In this document: in pieces, positions 47,022 to 56,567 of the stretch
Position numbering within the stretch: position 1 is the first letter of the stretch
How the letters are laid out: the number at the start of each line of letters is the position of its first letter
Origin: Aestuariibacter sp. GS-14
GTDB taxonomy: Bacteria; Pseudomonadota; Gammaproteobacteria; Enterobacterales; Alteromonadaceae
DNA: 64,000 nt
Direction of reading: 5' to 3'
Assembly: GCF_006494365.1 (NCBI RefSeq)
Contig: NZ_VHIP01000002.1
Coordinates: 186,001 to 250,000 of the forward strand
Translations under genes and position numbers: made by a program
The notes under the pieces: generated by a model
What the model saw: the letters and a program-made list of their open reading frames with translations, nothing else
What the model was told of the DNA's origin: nothing
The model's database searches: none

Positions 47022-48722
47022 TCAACAGCACCCGCATTGTCGCTTGTGCTTATCGAGTTTGCCTACGCCTGGATTGAAGGTATTGGTGGGATCCAATTCC
47101 CGGTAAAAGGCCGCCAGGCCATCCTCTGCTTTGTAAAGATGCCCCACATTGTGTTCTGCCGGGTATTTAGCCTCTCTGCTGTCGAGCAATGTTAACATGG
47201 CGGCTTTCACTGCTTTGGCATCAGCGCCTTTTTTCAGAACGTAATCCTGATGAAACACATGGCAGAAGAAATGGCCGTAATACAGGGCTTTGTCGATCTG
47301 CTGGCTAATCGAATCAGGCAGTGATTCAACCCACTGTATGTCGTTGCGTTTGAGCGCAATATCCAACGCCACTATATCACCTACATGCTGCTGATTGAGT
47401 AGCTGATATCGAATCGCCGCGCCTGCCGCCGCAAAGCGGTTCAGGTAAGCACTGGCTGCTTCTTCGGCGGTACAGGAAAAATAATCGCCTCGTTGGTGAT
47501 TTTGCGCAAAAAACTCAGCTAGGTATGCATCGGCTTCAGCGATGCCATTGTCGGTCATTTTTAAAATAAGATGATGTTCATACAGGTCGCGATAGGCGTT
47601 GAGTCGCTCGGGCAAGTGAGCCGGAAAACAACGGGCAATGCCTTGCATTACCCGGTCGGATAAATATTTCGGAAGCCAGCTTTGCTTGTTCAGCAAGGCA
47701 TCGATTCTACCTTTTAAGGCGAAGAGTTTGGGCAGGCGTTGTGTGCCCAGGTGCTTTACGCTTAAAAAGGTATCTTTGCCATAGTCCCGGGCAATGTCGA
47801 AAATGTCCCGGTGCATGTATTCACCTACTTCGGGCAAGTGTTTGAATGTGCTGAGTATGTGTCGGCGCAACGCAGTGAGCACATCCGGGTTGTTGGTGCC
47901 AATGTAATAGGTTTTTTCCTGCTTGGCGATGGCAAAGGTGTCCAGCCTCACCGCAAAAACCGCCAGTTTACCCGCACAGCCACTGGCTTCGAAAAGTCGA
48001 CTGGTGTCGGCATTAAAACGGCTGGGCGTGTTTGCATCTACATCGCGCAGCCGCGCTTCGTAATCAGACGCACTCGCTTTACGCGCAGTGGGCGTTATGT
48101 TTTTATCAAACTGACCATATTGCAGGTTGTGTAATATTTCCCGAGGTGACTCGCCAAGGGGGATATCCAGGTGGTTAACTAATTCCAGCTTACCTTCTTT
48201 TGTTACGCGGGCGAATAGGGCTAGTTCTGTGTAGGCCGGGCCACGTTTAACTAACGCGCCACCGGAATTATTGGCGACGCCGCCCACTACAGAGGCCCCC
48301 AGGCACGATGAGCCAATGACCGAATGCGGTGCGCGTCCGAGCGGTTTTAACGATGATTCCAACTGATGCAGTGTGGTACCTGGAAAACTCAGTATTTGCT
48401 CTCCATTGCCCAGTAATACCAACTCGTTCATCGCCAGTGTATTGATAATCACAATGTCGCGGTCGTAATCCTGCCCACTTGGAGTTGAACCCTCAGTAAG
48501 ACCGGTTTTAGCGGCCTGCATAATGATAATGCAATTGTGTTCAACACAGATTTCCAGAATTTCCCATAGCTGTAATAAGGTTTGAGGAAATACCACTGCC
48601 AATGCCTCGCCCTTGCCTGAGCGCCACCCTGAGCGATAGTGTTCAGTACGTTTTGATTCAGTAAGGATATGTTCAACGCTTAACACAGACGCGAAGGATT
48701 TTATAACAGGGTGTGCAGACAT
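47022..48722 (-). CDS. dld: D-lactate dehydrogenase, FAD-linked membrane-associated
   Basis: The 566-residue protein closely matches E. coli Dld. It has the FAD-binding region ALAVVFPQTLLQLWEIL, MQAAKTGLTEGSTPSG, PHSVIGSSCLGASVVGGVANNSGG and the membrane-binding C-terminal domain (YYGHFFCHVFHQDYVLKKG, YPAEHNVGHLYKA). It oxidises D-lactate to pyruvate and passes electrons to quinone. The ATG at 48722 is supported by AAGGA 9 bases upstream and by homology; the longer frame from 48788 is not. The C-terminus carries an unusual cysteine cluster (QCGCC). The lactate permease at 10.9 kb is a possible physiological partner. Confidence 0.95.
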   Translation of the reverse strand: MSAHPVIKSFASVLSVEHILTESKRTEHYRSGWRSGKGEALAVVFPQTLLQLWEILEICVEHNCIIIMQAAKTGLTEGSTPSGQDYDRDIVIINTLAMNELVLLGNGEQILSFPGTTLHQLESSLKPLGRAPHSVIGSSCLGASVVGGVANNSGGALVKRGPAYTELALFARVTKEGKLELVNHLDIPLGESPREILHNLQYGQFDKNITPTARKASASDYEARLRDVDANTPSRFNADTSRLFEASGCAGKLAVFAVRLDTFAIAKQEKTYYIGTNNPDVLTALRRHILSTFKHLPEVGEYMHRDIFDIARDYGKDTFLSVKHLGTQRLPKLFALKGRIDALLNKQSWLPKYLSDRVMQGIARCFPAHLPERLNAYRDLYEHHLILKMTDNGIAEADAYLAEFFAQNHQRGDYFSCTAEEAASAYLNRFAAAGAAIRYQLLNQQHVGDIVALDIALKRNDIQWVESLPDSISQQIDKALYYGHFFCHVFHQDYVLKKGADAKAVKAAMLTLLDSREAKYPAEHNVGHLYKAEDGLAAFYRELDPTNTFNPGVGKLDKHKRQCGCC

Positions 48723-48981
48723 GTTTGTCGTTCCTTGGGAATGTATGAACTTTCTGTATAGATTGGGCATCGAACGGAATAATGCCATAAAAGGCGTTCA
48801 TTATAATCAAATTGGGGCGGATTAGCGTATAAGGTTCATCATTTGAAGCCTAACGTTGAACGCATGGCTAATGAACGTATATAGGCGGCTGTTTTTTTTA
48901 GAAAAAAGCCCACATTAAACCTTTTTGATAATACTGCAATTGGGTATTATGTGATTAGATGACAAATCAAAGTAGATAACA

Positions 48982-49578
48982 ATGTTGAACGATGTGAAAA
49001 CAAATTCGTTGGTGAGTTTATACCAACTTGAACCTCAGGAAATCAAACATGCGCAGGTGCTGTCTGGCGTATCGCCGTTTGTATTGCGCAGGGTGTTTGG
49101 TTTCTGGATGTTATTTGTTCTTGGCATTGCCGGTATCGTTTCGGTGGCCCCAGGATTATCTATGTTCTTTGTCAGCATGACATTTATTGTTTTGTTGTTG
49201 TTTACCTTTCTCATTTTTTACCAGAGCCGCATCTCCGAAGGGTGGCCCGCTATATTGTATTATCATGGCAGGATAGGTGTGGTGAAAGATCCGATCTCCA
49301 GGCAGTTTCTGTTTGTCGCGCCCGACATTGTAAAATCGGCTTCGCCAACGCTGCTTAAGCCTAACAAAAAAGCCGTGGCTATTGAACTGGATACCAGCGC
49401 GTTATCCGACAACGACAAATTCTTGCTTGAGCAAGCAATTTGGCCAAGTGAAAACAAATTAATAGCGCTGAGTTATTTTAAGAAGCGTGAAACAATTTGT
49501 GACGCTATTGCGCAGTTATTGCAGAAAAAGCGTACGTCAACCAATTTTACCGCTGCATCTGCCCGCGTTACATCGTAA
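48982..49578 (+). CDS. Two-helix membrane protein of unknown function
   Basis: The 198-residue product has a soluble N-terminus, two adjacent transmembrane helices (about residues 36-58 and 60-82, WMLFVLGIAGIVSVAP and FVSMTFIVLLLFTFLIF) and a roughly 110-residue cytoplasmic C-terminal domain. The C-terminal part (ILYYHGRIGVVKDPISRQF, KKAVAIELDTSALSDNDK) may be a small beta domain. I do not recognise the family, and its neighbours, dld on the other strand and a BON protein, give no functional clue. Confidence 0.75.
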   Translation: MLNDVKTNSLVSLYQLEPQEIKHAQVLSGVSPFVLRRVFGFWMLFVLGIAGIVSVAPGLSMFFVSMTFIVLLLFTFLIFYQSRISEGWPAILYYHGRIGVVKDPISRQFLFVAPDIVKSASPTLLKPNKKAVAIELDTSALSDNDKFLLEQAIWPSENKLIALSYFKKRETICDAIAQLLQKKRTSTNFTAASARVTS

Positions 49579-49764
49579 ACGTCTTAACCGATGGCATAAT
49601 GCCGGTTTATACCATCGGTAACTTCTACAAACTGTCGAGAAATTGCTACAGATTTCTTCGTCTTTAGTCTAAGTTTATTTTACTTTGTTCATTTAAAACA
49701 AAGGGTTGAAATTCTGGCCCGAATCTCGCTGTAGAGTCTGTGAACTCTAAACAGGAGATATTCC

Positions 49765-50334
49765 ATGAAACGTTCACTTTTATCATGTATCGCAGTTGGT
49801 GTATTCGCTACTACCGCTGCAACCTCTGTATATGCGTCTACCGAATGGGAAGATAAAGCGAAGGATGCCTGGATTGATGGCAAGGCAGAAGCATCTTTGT
49901 TGTTTAACACACACCTGAATTCTTTTGACATCAATACCGATGTAAAAGAGGGGGTTGTGATCCTGACAGGTAAAGTCGACAGTCGTATCGATAAAAAGCT
50001 GGCAGAAGAATTGGTAGCCGGAATTGAAGGCGTAACTAAGGTTGATAACCAGCTTTCAGTCGTCAGTCTCGACGATAGTGAGCATATGGCTGATAAAAAG
50101 CCGGTGTCACAAGAATTGAAAGACGCCAAAATTGCGACAGTGGTGAAGTCTAAATTGCTGATGGACAGTGATATTTCTGGCCTTGATATCGATGTAGACG
50201 TAGCCGATGGCCACGTGATGCTAAAGGGCACCGTTGAAAGTGAAAGTGCACGTGCGCTGGCAATTGAAATCGCAAAAAATACATCAGATGTTGAGTCGGT
50301 AGACGATGAGCTTACCGTTGATGAATCTGAATAA
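49765..50334 (+). CDS. Periplasmic BON-domain protein (OsmY-like)
   Basis: The 189-residue protein has a Sec signal peptide (MKRSLLSCIAVGVFATTAATSVYA) and two BON domains, at about residues 35-100 (NSFDINTDVKEGVVILTGKV) and 112-187 (DISGLDIDVDVADGHVMLKGTVE). OsmY-type proteins bind phospholipid surfaces in the periplasm and are induced by osmotic or envelope stress. CAGGAGATATTCC precedes the ATG. A strong terminator follows at once. A 180-residue open frame on the opposite strand is only its shadow. Confidence 0.92.
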   Translation: MKRSLLSCIAVGVFATTAATSVYASTEWEDKAKDAWIDGKAEASLLFNTHLNSFDINTDVKEGVVILTGKVDSRIDKKLAEELVAGIEGVTKVDNQLSVVSLDDSEHMADKKPVSQELKDAKIATVVKSKLLMDSDISGLDIDVDVADGHVMLKGTVESESARALAIEIAKNTSDVESVDDELTVDESE

Positions 50335-50339
50335 TGATT

Positions 50340-50373
50340 AAGAGAAGCTACCCAAAGGTGGCTTCTCTTTTTT
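50340..50373 (+). terminator. Rho-independent terminator after the BON gene
   Basis: AAGAGAAGC and GCTTCTCTT form the core of a 12-13 bp stem with a CAAA loop, followed by seven T. It lies 5 bases after the BON gene stop. Confidence 0.9.
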
Positions 50374-50405
50374 TACATAACGTTTATTAGCAGGAATTGA
50401 GTTAC

Positions 50406-50561
50406 ATGGACAAAGCCGAGACCAAATCACAGTTTCAAAACGGCGAGCGAGCATATTTTAATTGGTTTGCGCGATATGAAGAGTCAGCCAATCCTGTTGA
50501 CTATCAGATCAGACTGAACGAGCCAGCAGAACCCGTTAACGCTGAAGACGCTACCCCATAA
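50406..50561 (+). CDS. 51-residue soluble protein
   Basis: The ORF runs from an ATG with AGGAA nine bases upstream to a TAA, and encodes MDKAETKSQFQNGERAYFNW followed by an acidic tail ending EPVNAEDATP. It has no signal peptide or membrane helix. Good ribosome-site spacing and the ordered composition support it as a gene, although no family is recognised. It sits between the BON gene terminator and the MlaA/MMPL unit. Confidence 0.5.
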   Translation: MDKAETKSQFQNGERAYFNWFARYEESANPVDYQIRLNEPAEPVNAEDATP

Positions 50562-50676
50562 ACTGAGCCCCGGCTGTTTAGGACAAACATTACGCTAATT
50601 CGGTATGCCGATTAGCCTGGAGCCGGAGAGCAGTGACATCCGGTGTGAAAGCAAAACCAACACAGTGGTGACGACA

Positions 50677-51045
50677 ATGCATAACGTAACAAAATGGGCA
50701 TTTGGATCTCTACTGGTTTGCAGCGGAGTATGGGCAACCAGTCAATCAACGCCTCTCACACAATGGGTACAGGATCAGGATAGCGCGCAATTTACAACTG
50801 AAGTGGCTGCGTCTCCACAATACAGTAACGCCATCGAATCACTTGAAGTCGCTATCGAGGATACCCGTTTTAATACTCAAAACCGGGTTCATTCGTTGCG
50901 ATTAAAACGCATCATTTATTATTTAAGTGAAGCGCGGGAATTCGAACAGCGCAACTGGCAATTTAACCGCGATGATTCGCTTGAGCGAGCAAATGCAATA
51001 CTGCGCCACCATCGCATGAAAACCGGACAAGGGCATGCATTATAA
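50677..51045 (+). CDS. Small exported protein preceding mlaA
   Basis: From the ATG at 50677 the product is 122 residues with a signal peptide (TKWAFGSLLVCSGVWA) and a helical mature part rich in charged residues (HSLRLKRIIYYLSEAREFEQ, RDDSLERANAILRHHRMK). Its end overlaps the mlaA start by 11 bases. No family recognised. Coupling with mlaA suggests a role in the same envelope process. Longer in-frame starts (50605 ATG) exist but would hide the signal peptide. Confidence 0.7.
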   Translation: MHNVTKWAFGSLLVCSGVWATSQSTPLTQWVQDQDSAQFTTEVAASPQYSNAIESLEVAIEDTRFNTQNRVHSLRLKRIIYYLSEAREFEQRNWQFNRDDSLERANAILRHHRMKTGQGHAL

Positions 51046-51931
51046 GGTATTGACGCTCGTGTTTTCGGGATGGATGCTTACGGCAGTTACCGGGTGTGCT
51101 CAGTTACCTGACAAGCAGGCAACTGAGCAGACCCTGACTTTCGACAAGCCAACCCAATCCATGTCGGCGCAAGAAGCGATGTCTAATGGTCAATCGATAA
51201 AAATTTCAACCTCCCAGGGGGAAATCAATGTTGAACCGGCTGTGGTGTCGATGGCACAAACGTCACTTAATAGTGGCGCAGCAACTGGCGGGGAAGACGA
51301 TCCGTGGGAAGGATTTAACCGGGCAATGTTTTCCTTTAATCATGGTGCGTATAAATATGTGCTCACACCGGTTACAAAAGGGTATCGCACAGTGGTGCCT
51401 GATCCGGCCAGGCAATCAGTAGGCCGATTCTTTGACAATCTTCGCGAGCCGCTGAATTTACTCAACCATGTATTTGCCGGCGAAATTAACCATGCTGGTA
51501 GCAATCTGGGGCGCTTCCTTATCAATACTACCGTGGGGGTTCTGGGATTGTTTGATCCGGCAACTTCATTATTCGGGCTCGACAAACAGCCACAAACTAT
51601 CGGTGACACACTGGCTGCCTGGGGCGTCGAACCCGGACCTTATCTGGTACTGCCAATACTGGGGCAAAGCGATGCCAGAAACGGCGTGTCGGTGCTAGCA
51701 GAAGGCTTTGTGCATCCGGTAAATCACGTTACCCATGCGCCGCACAATTATCAGCTGCGTGCGGTCGACGGTGTGGATGACTTTAGTCGCCTTTCTGACA
51801 CTTATCACACGCTGTATAACGAAGCTGACGATCCGTATATTTTCTTCCGCAATCAATATTTACAGGCGCAAAAGCGGGATATGTGGTTTGGCAAGCAAAC
51901 GTCTGACGAGCAGAGTGAAAATGAAAACTAA
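51035..51931 (+). CDS. mlaA: MlaA (VacJ)-family outer-membrane lipoprotein
   Basis: The 298-residue lipoprotein has lipobox AVTGC near residue 21. After a roughly 65-residue low-complexity linker, the MlaA domain starts at DDPWEGFNRAMFSFNHGAYK and continues through VGRFFDNLREPLNLLNHVF, LGRFLINTTVGVLGLFDPAT and GDTLAAWGVEPGPYLVLPILGQS. MlaA lies in the outer membrane and removes misplaced phospholipids for retrograde transport. Unusually the gene is coupled to an MMPL-type transporter (11-base overlap) and not to Mla ABC components. Confidence 0.92.
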   Translation: MHYKVLTLVFSGWMLTAVTGCAQLPDKQATEQTLTFDKPTQSMSAQEAMSNGQSIKISTSQGEINVEPAVVSMAQTSLNSGAATGGEDDPWEGFNRAMFSFNHGAYKYVLTPVTKGYRTVVPDPARQSVGRFFDNLREPLNLLNHVFAGEINHAGSNLGRFLINTTVGVLGLFDPATSLFGLDKQPQTIGDTLAAWGVEPGPYLVLPILGQSDARNGVSVLAEGFVHPVNHVTHAPHNYQLRAVDGVDDFSRLSDTYHTLYNEADDPYIFFRNQYLQAQKRDMWFGKQTSDEQSENEN

Positions 51932-54368
51932 TTTAGCGTCCCGCATTGCAGACACCATTATTCGGTACAGGTTGATGGTGGTACTGGTGTTCCTCGCCAT
52001 TCTGGCTGTTGCGGCTACAGGCATCCCACGGTTTAAGATTGCGGCCTCGGCCGATACCCTGCTGGCCAAAGATAACCAGTTGTATATTCAGTCTCAGCTT
52101 GCTCAGCAAACCTTTAGTCCGGATGAATTTATACTGGTTGCCTATGAACCGACGCATCATGAGGTGTTCAGTGAACAAACCTTCGATGATCTTGAACGTT
52201 TGAGCGAGGCGTTTAAAGCAATTGAACGCGTTGAAGCGGTAACGTCAATTATCAACGTTCCGTTGGTGAACGATGCAGCGGATTTGACGGGCAATACCCA
52301 GGTTGATCAACTCACCTGGGAGTTTCAACGGTACACACCGGAAACCATGCGCTCGCTGGTGTCAGGACATCCCATTTTTACTGACTTACTCATTAACAGC
52401 CAGAATACGGCGACGGCTATTCAGATTGTTTTTAAAGACAATCCGGAGCTGGTAAAAATTGAACGCAAAATCACGGCACTTAAGGCCGAGTTCATGGGGA
52501 AAGATCTGCCGGACAGCGCTCAGGAGCAGCTTGACGCATTAGCGAAACAAGCCGATCCCATTCGGCTGGCGTTAACAGAAAAACGCAAGCAAGAAATCGC
52601 GCAAATAAATCACATCACATCCGCAGTAGCAGAGCGCGCAAATGTTTATTTGGGCGGGCCTTATGTAGTGGGTCAACACCTGATTGATATTATTACAAGC
52701 GATCTCGTTGTATTTGGCATTGCGATTGTGCTGGTGATTGCTTTATTACTGGCAGTCTTGTACCGACGGTTTCGATGGGTAATTTTTCCACTTAGCGCCT
52801 GTGTAGTAAGTGTGGGTATTACCTTAGGCGTGTTGGGGTGGCTTGACGTGCGGGCAACAGTAATTTCTGCCAACTTTGTGGCGTTGCAAATTATTTTAAC
52901 CCTGGCCGTAATGATCCATATGATCAGCAGTTATCGCGCTATTGCCCGGGATAAGCCGCAGTCTCATCAGCACGAGCGGGTAAAAGCTATGCTGCATGCC
53001 AAGCTTGCACCGTGTTTTTTTGCTGCATTAACCACTTCTGTGGGCTTTGCTGCACTGTTGTTCAGTGGATTAGCACCAGTCATCTCTTTTGGCACTATGA
53101 TGTTATTAGCTACCAGTATTTCGCTGCTGGTCAGTGTCATTGGATTTCCTGCCGGACTGGCTTGTCTCAAAGCAAACAGTGATGGTAAGGAGTGGGGCGT
53201 TTTCTCAACCTTACTCAATCGTGCTGCCGGTGTTTCTTTAAACAAGCCCGGCTGGGTATTGTTTGTGTCAGCTGGGTTATTGATTGTACTTTCCGTGGGT
53301 ATCTTGCGCCTGAATGTAGAAAATTCATTTATTAATTACTTTGCAGACGACACTCGCGTTCACCAGGAACTGGCTTATATAGACAAAGAGTTTGGTGGCA
53401 CAACGGCACTGGATATTATTATTGATATTCAGCAACCACCCAGCGACGCTTCATTGCTGCTAAGTGCAAACAGTGTGAATCAACTTCAGTTGGCACAGGC
53501 TGCTGTGAAAGCATTTGAAGCAACCGGCAGTGTGACTTCTCTGGTCAATTTTACTGAGCTTGCCAAACAGCTGAACAACAATAAGCCGCTAACTGAATAC
53601 GAGCTGTCGGCAATTTACTACCTGCTCGACAAAAAGGTAGTCAATCAACTGGTGGGGGCGTACTTTTCGGAAGACGCACAGCAGCTTCGTATGGCAGTTA
53701 GAATTAAGGACACTACCGAAGGCCTTGATCGCGAGCAGTTCATGACGCAATTACGCCAGGATATGCAGGCCGTATCTTTGTCTGAACAACACTATCAGCT
53801 TACGGGGTTGTTTGTGTTGTATCAGGATATTCTGGCCAGGTTATTTGATTCGCAAATAACCACGCTGGGATTGGTTTACGTGGCGCTTGGTCTGGTGTTT
53901 CTGGTGATTTTCCGCTCCGTTAAATTCGCACTGATTGCACTGGTACCCAATGTATTAACCACACTGGCAATTCTGGGCATGATTGGATGGCTGGGCATCC
54001 CGCTGGATATCATGACAATCACCATTGCCGCAATCACCATGGGGATTGCAGTGGATGACACTCTTCACTTTGTTCACAGCTATCGGGCATCAGCAGCGCA
54101 AGGTACCGAAGCGGCTACTCGCAATGCATTTAGTGATAGCGGCATGGCTATTCTTATCACAACGTCGCTAATTGCGATCGGTTTTTCGTTATTCGCATGG
54201 TCAGATTTTTTGCCAAGTGTGTATTTTGGATTACTAACTGCAATCGCCATGTTATTGGCATTGTTGGCCGACATGACGTTGCTGCCCGCCTTGCTAAATT
54301 TGCTGCCTGGTAAACACAACCAGAATATTAACGCGAACGTTCAGGAGGGCGCACATCATGCAAAATAA
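51921..54368 (+). CDS. MMPL/RND-superfamily transporter
   Basis: From the ATG at 51921 the protein is 815 residues. It has one N-terminal helix, a large periplasmic domain (about 40-255), a bundle of helices to about 440, a second periplasmic domain (about 465-630) and a closing bundle. The architecture matches MMPL/HpnN-type exporters, which move hydrophobic lipids or hopanoids. Charged/polar residues within helices appear in GIAVDDTLHFVHSYRA, the proton-relay region. It overlaps mlaA by 11 bases and the next gene by 11 bases, so the three are translationally coupled. Lipid transport across the envelope is the likely role. Confidence 0.9.
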   Translation: MKTNLASRIADTIIRYRLMVVLVFLAILAVAATGIPRFKIAASADTLLAKDNQLYIQSQLAQQTFSPDEFILVAYEPTHHEVFSEQTFDDLERLSEAFKAIERVEAVTSIINVPLVNDAADLTGNTQVDQLTWEFQRYTPETMRSLVSGHPIFTDLLINSQNTATAIQIVFKDNPELVKIERKITALKAEFMGKDLPDSAQEQLDALAKQADPIRLALTEKRKQEIAQINHITSAVAERANVYLGGPYVVGQHLIDIITSDLVVFGIAIVLVIALLLAVLYRRFRWVIFPLSACVVSVGITLGVLGWLDVRATVISANFVALQIILTLAVMIHMISSYRAIARDKPQSHQHERVKAMLHAKLAPCFFAALTTSVGFAALLFSGLAPVISFGTMMLLATSISLLVSVIGFPAGLACLKANSDGKEWGVFSTLLNRAAGVSLNKPGWVLFVSAGLLIVLSVGILRLNVENSFINYFADDTRVHQELAYIDKEFGGTTALDIIIDIQQPPSDASLLLSANSVNQLQLAQAAVKAFEATGSVTSLVNFTELAKQLNNNKPLTEYELSAIYYLLDKKVVNQLVGAYFSEDAQQLRMAVRIKDTTEGLDREQFMTQLRQDMQAVSLSEQHYQLTGLFVLYQDILARLFDSQITTLGLVYVALGLVFLVIFRSVKFALIALVPNVLTTLAILGMIGWLGIPLDIMTITIAAITMGIAVDDTLHFVHSYRASAAQGTEAATRNAFSDSGMAILITTSLIAIGFSLFAWSDFLPSVYFGLLTAIAMLLALLADMTLLPALLNLLPGKHNQNINANVQEGAHHAK

Positions 54369-54801
54369 ATGGGTTAAAGAACTGTCGGCTACCTTTTTTG
54401 CGGGTCTGTTCATGTTAATTTCCGCCACCATGATTGGCCTGGCAGGCGTACATTTTATTGAGGGCTTTAACGCCGATATCGATTTTGTCTCGGCGGTGAT
54501 TAAATCAATTAACGATCTGTTTATAGCACTGGCAACCTATGAACTGGCAATCGGCATCTACAAGGAATACCGATTTAGCGAAGAAGATGATTTGTTTGAT
54601 GCCATTCGGCGCACGGTAACGCGTTTTGTGAGTGTGGTGATTATTGCATTAGTGCTGGAAGGATTGATTATGATTATTAAATACAGTCAGTTAGATTTGG
54701 CTGGTAATCTGTTCTATCCGGTCGCCGTGGTGGTGGCAGCCAGTTTACTGTTGATGGCATTGGGACTATTCCTGCGCTGGAGTCGGGTAAGCGGAGCGTA
54801 G
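54358..54801 (+). CDS. Four-helix membrane protein coupled to MMPL gene
   Basis: The 147-residue product has about four transmembrane helices (residues roughly 10-32, 48-68, 90-110 and 118-140) and a short charged loop YKEYRFSEEDDLFDAIRR between the second and third. It resembles small PsiE-like membrane proteins in size and pattern, but I cannot confirm membership. Its start lies inside the end of the MMPL gene, so it should be made with it and may be an accessory subunit. Confidence 0.75.
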   Translation: MQNKWVKELSATFFAGLFMLISATMIGLAGVHFIEGFNADIDFVSAVIKSINDLFIALATYELAIGIYKEYRFSEEDDLFDAIRRTVTRFVSVVIIALVLEGLIMIIKYSQLDLAGNLFYPVAVVVAASLLLMALGLFLRWSRVSGA

Positions 54802-54862
54802 CATTCGCAAGGTCTGTTGGGGTACACTGAGGCCAACATTTACCCCCATCAGGCTCAGTTTC

Positions 54863-56089
54863 ATGATCCACCATTTTTCTTTTAAATACCGGCTTACAGG
54901 TATGCTGCTGCTTAGTTTAGTGTTTGGGTGTTCGGAGCAAGTGGCACCCGCAAACACCCCCCCTATGACACCTGACACACCAACCATTCGAATTGCCACG
55001 TTTAACGTGAGTATGGAAGCAAATAATTATCGCGCTCAGGGCATCGTCCCATCAGCTACCACGTTGTTAACACTGTTAAATGATCCTGAACAACCGCAAA
55101 TTCGAAATATTGCTGAAATTATTCAGCGGGTTGCGCCTGATATTTTGTTACTGAATGAATTTGATTTTTCGACTGGTGCAGACCCATCGGCAGCGCAACG
55201 GTTTATTAATCACTTTCTGGCCGTAAGCCAGCAAGGGCAGACACCGCAACACTATGATTATATATATACTGCACCAGTGAATACCGGTGAACCCAGCCCG
55301 TTTGATTTAGATCGCGATGGCGAGGCTACGGGTACTGGCGGCGACGCCTATGGCTATGGTATTTATCCGGGGCAGTATGGCATGGTACTGCTGTCAAAAT
55401 ATCCCATAGATTTTGAATCGGTGAGAACGTTTCAGATGTTCCTGTGGCAGGACATGCCCTATGCGCAACAACCCGTTTATCCGGGTACCACTGACAGTTG
55501 GTATGACGAAGCGGCCTGGCAGGGTATGCGGCTTAGTTCAAAATCGCACTGGGATATTCCGGTGAACGTAGAAGGAAAGTGGCTTCACGTTCTGGCAATG
55601 CATCCTACGCCGCCTAACTTTGACGGAACAGAAGACCGAAATGGTAGGCGCAATCACGACGAAATTCGATTGATGGCAGATTATTTGTCGAGTGACACAT
55701 CTGGGTATATTTATGATGACAAGGGTAATAGAGGCGGTTTATCGCTCGATTCCCGGTTTGTACTCGTAGGTGATTTTAATGCCGCGGATGCAGGTGACAA
55801 ATACCGTCCTGGTGTGATTGAACAACTATTGAAACACCCAGCAGTCAATGGCGATGTAGTACCTGAAAGTGACGGTGGCAAGGCGCATTGCAACGACTCA
55901 TATTGCGCGCGATACACCGCAGAATGGGGGGCTCGAGCAGACTATGTACTGCCGTCGCGATTCAACATAGTGGTCAAACAAAGCGGTGTGTTTTGGCCAG
56001 TGCAATCTGATCCGCTGTATCGGTTAGTGGAGAACCGTGAGGCGAGTTCGGATCATCGTCTGGTGTGGGTCGATGTGATCCTGAACTAG
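54863..56089 (+). CDS. Endonuclease/exonuclease/phosphatase-family lipoprotein
   Basis: The 408-residue product has a signal peptide with lipobox-like LVFGC at about residue 23, so it is probably a lipoprotein. The catalytic fold is recognisable from RIATFNVS (first strand with Asn), ILLLNEFDF (metal-binding Glu), the VLVGDFNAAD motif and the final SSDHRLVWVD. Periplasmic or surface enzymes of this family hydrolyse phosphodiesters, phospholipids or nucleic acids. The substrate is unknown. It begins 61 bases after the preceding membrane-protein gene and may belong to the same transcript. Confidence 0.9.
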   Translation: MIHHFSFKYRLTGMLLLSLVFGCSEQVAPANTPPMTPDTPTIRIATFNVSMEANNYRAQGIVPSATTLLTLLNDPEQPQIRNIAEIIQRVAPDILLLNEFDFSTGADPSAAQRFINHFLAVSQQGQTPQHYDYIYTAPVNTGEPSPFDLDRDGEATGTGGDAYGYGIYPGQYGMVLLSKYPIDFESVRTFQMFLWQDMPYAQQPVYPGTTDSWYDEAAWQGMRLSSKSHWDIPVNVEGKWLHVLAMHPTPPNFDGTEDRNGRRNHDEIRLMADYLSSDTSGYIYDDKGNRGGLSLDSRFVLVGDFNAADAGDKYRPGVIEQLLKHPAVNGDVVPESDGGKAHCNDSYCARYTAEWGARADYVLPSRFNIVVKQSGVFWPVQSDPLYRLVENREASSDHRLVWVDVILN

Positions 56090-56119
56090 TGCTTATTTGG
56101 TTATCCCAGACATAAAAAA

Positions 56120-56145
56120 AGCCCATATCCACCGGGATATGGGCT
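56120..56145. terminator. Bidirectional hairpin terminator
   Basis: AGCCCATATCC and GGATATGGGCT form an 11-bp stem around ACCG. The minus-strand transcript is followed by seven T, so termination is stronger for the small lipoprotein gene; the plus side has only CTTTC. Confidence 0.85.
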
Positions 56146-56162
56146 CTTTCTAAGACGCGTGA

Positions 56163-56363
56163 TTAACAATCTTTGTCTTTCGCGTCAACGCCTTCCTTAA
56201 CGTCTTCACAAGCATCTTCGATGGCATTACCAGTATCGGTAACGACTTCATCGATCTTTTCACCTGCATCTTCTGCAGCGCCATCACCACAAGCAATTAC
56301 ACTACATGCAAATGCCGCGATCACTGTCATTTTAAGTACATCCAATAGTTTTAACGTTTTCAT
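56163..56363 (-). CDS. Small acidic lipoprotein
   Basis: The ATG at 56363 (AAGGAG six bases upstream) gives 66 residues. A signal peptide with lipobox VIAC near residue 25 is followed by an acidic helical segment (EDAGEKIDEVVTDTGNAIED) ending in two further cysteines. This is the size and composition of entericidin-like or stress-related small lipoproteins of Alteromonadales, but no function is known. It is followed by the terminator at 56120-56145 and lies next to the DUF1328 gene upstream on the same strand. Confidence 0.82.
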   Translation of the reverse strand: MKTLKLLDVLKMTVIAAFACSVIACGDGAAEDAGEKIDEVVTDTGNAIEDACEDVKEGVDAKDKDC

Positions 56364-56390
56364 AGTCATCTCCTTGTGATGTTAATGGGG

Positions 56391-56567
56391 TTAAACTCGC
56401 GGTGCTTTACCACGTAAAGCGCCTGCAATTAGCGAGATAACCAGCAGTACGACAAACAGGAAAAACAGGAACTGCGCAATGCCCGTTGCGGCACCGGCGA
56501 TGCCACCAAATCCAAATACTGCAGCAACAATAGCAATAATAAAAAATACAATAGCCCAACCTAACAT
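56391..56567 (-). CDS. DUF1328 small membrane protein (YtjA-like)
   Basis: The 58-residue protein begins [20 protein letters not shown] and ends in a short basic tail. It has two hydrophobic helices separated by [11 protein letters not shown], the standard DUF1328/YtjA layout. GGAGACATC precedes the ATG. The longer frame opening at 56807 is not supported. These proteins sit in the inner membrane and often respond to envelope stress; function is not established. Confidence 0.92.
   Translation of the reverse strand: MLGWAIVFFIIAIVAAVFGFGGIAGAATGIAQFLFFLFVVLLVISLIAGALRGKAPRV

Noticed and set aside
49689-50231. 180-residue minus-strand ORF across the BON gene
   Set aside because: The serine-rich composition is typical of an antisense shadow of the BON protein.
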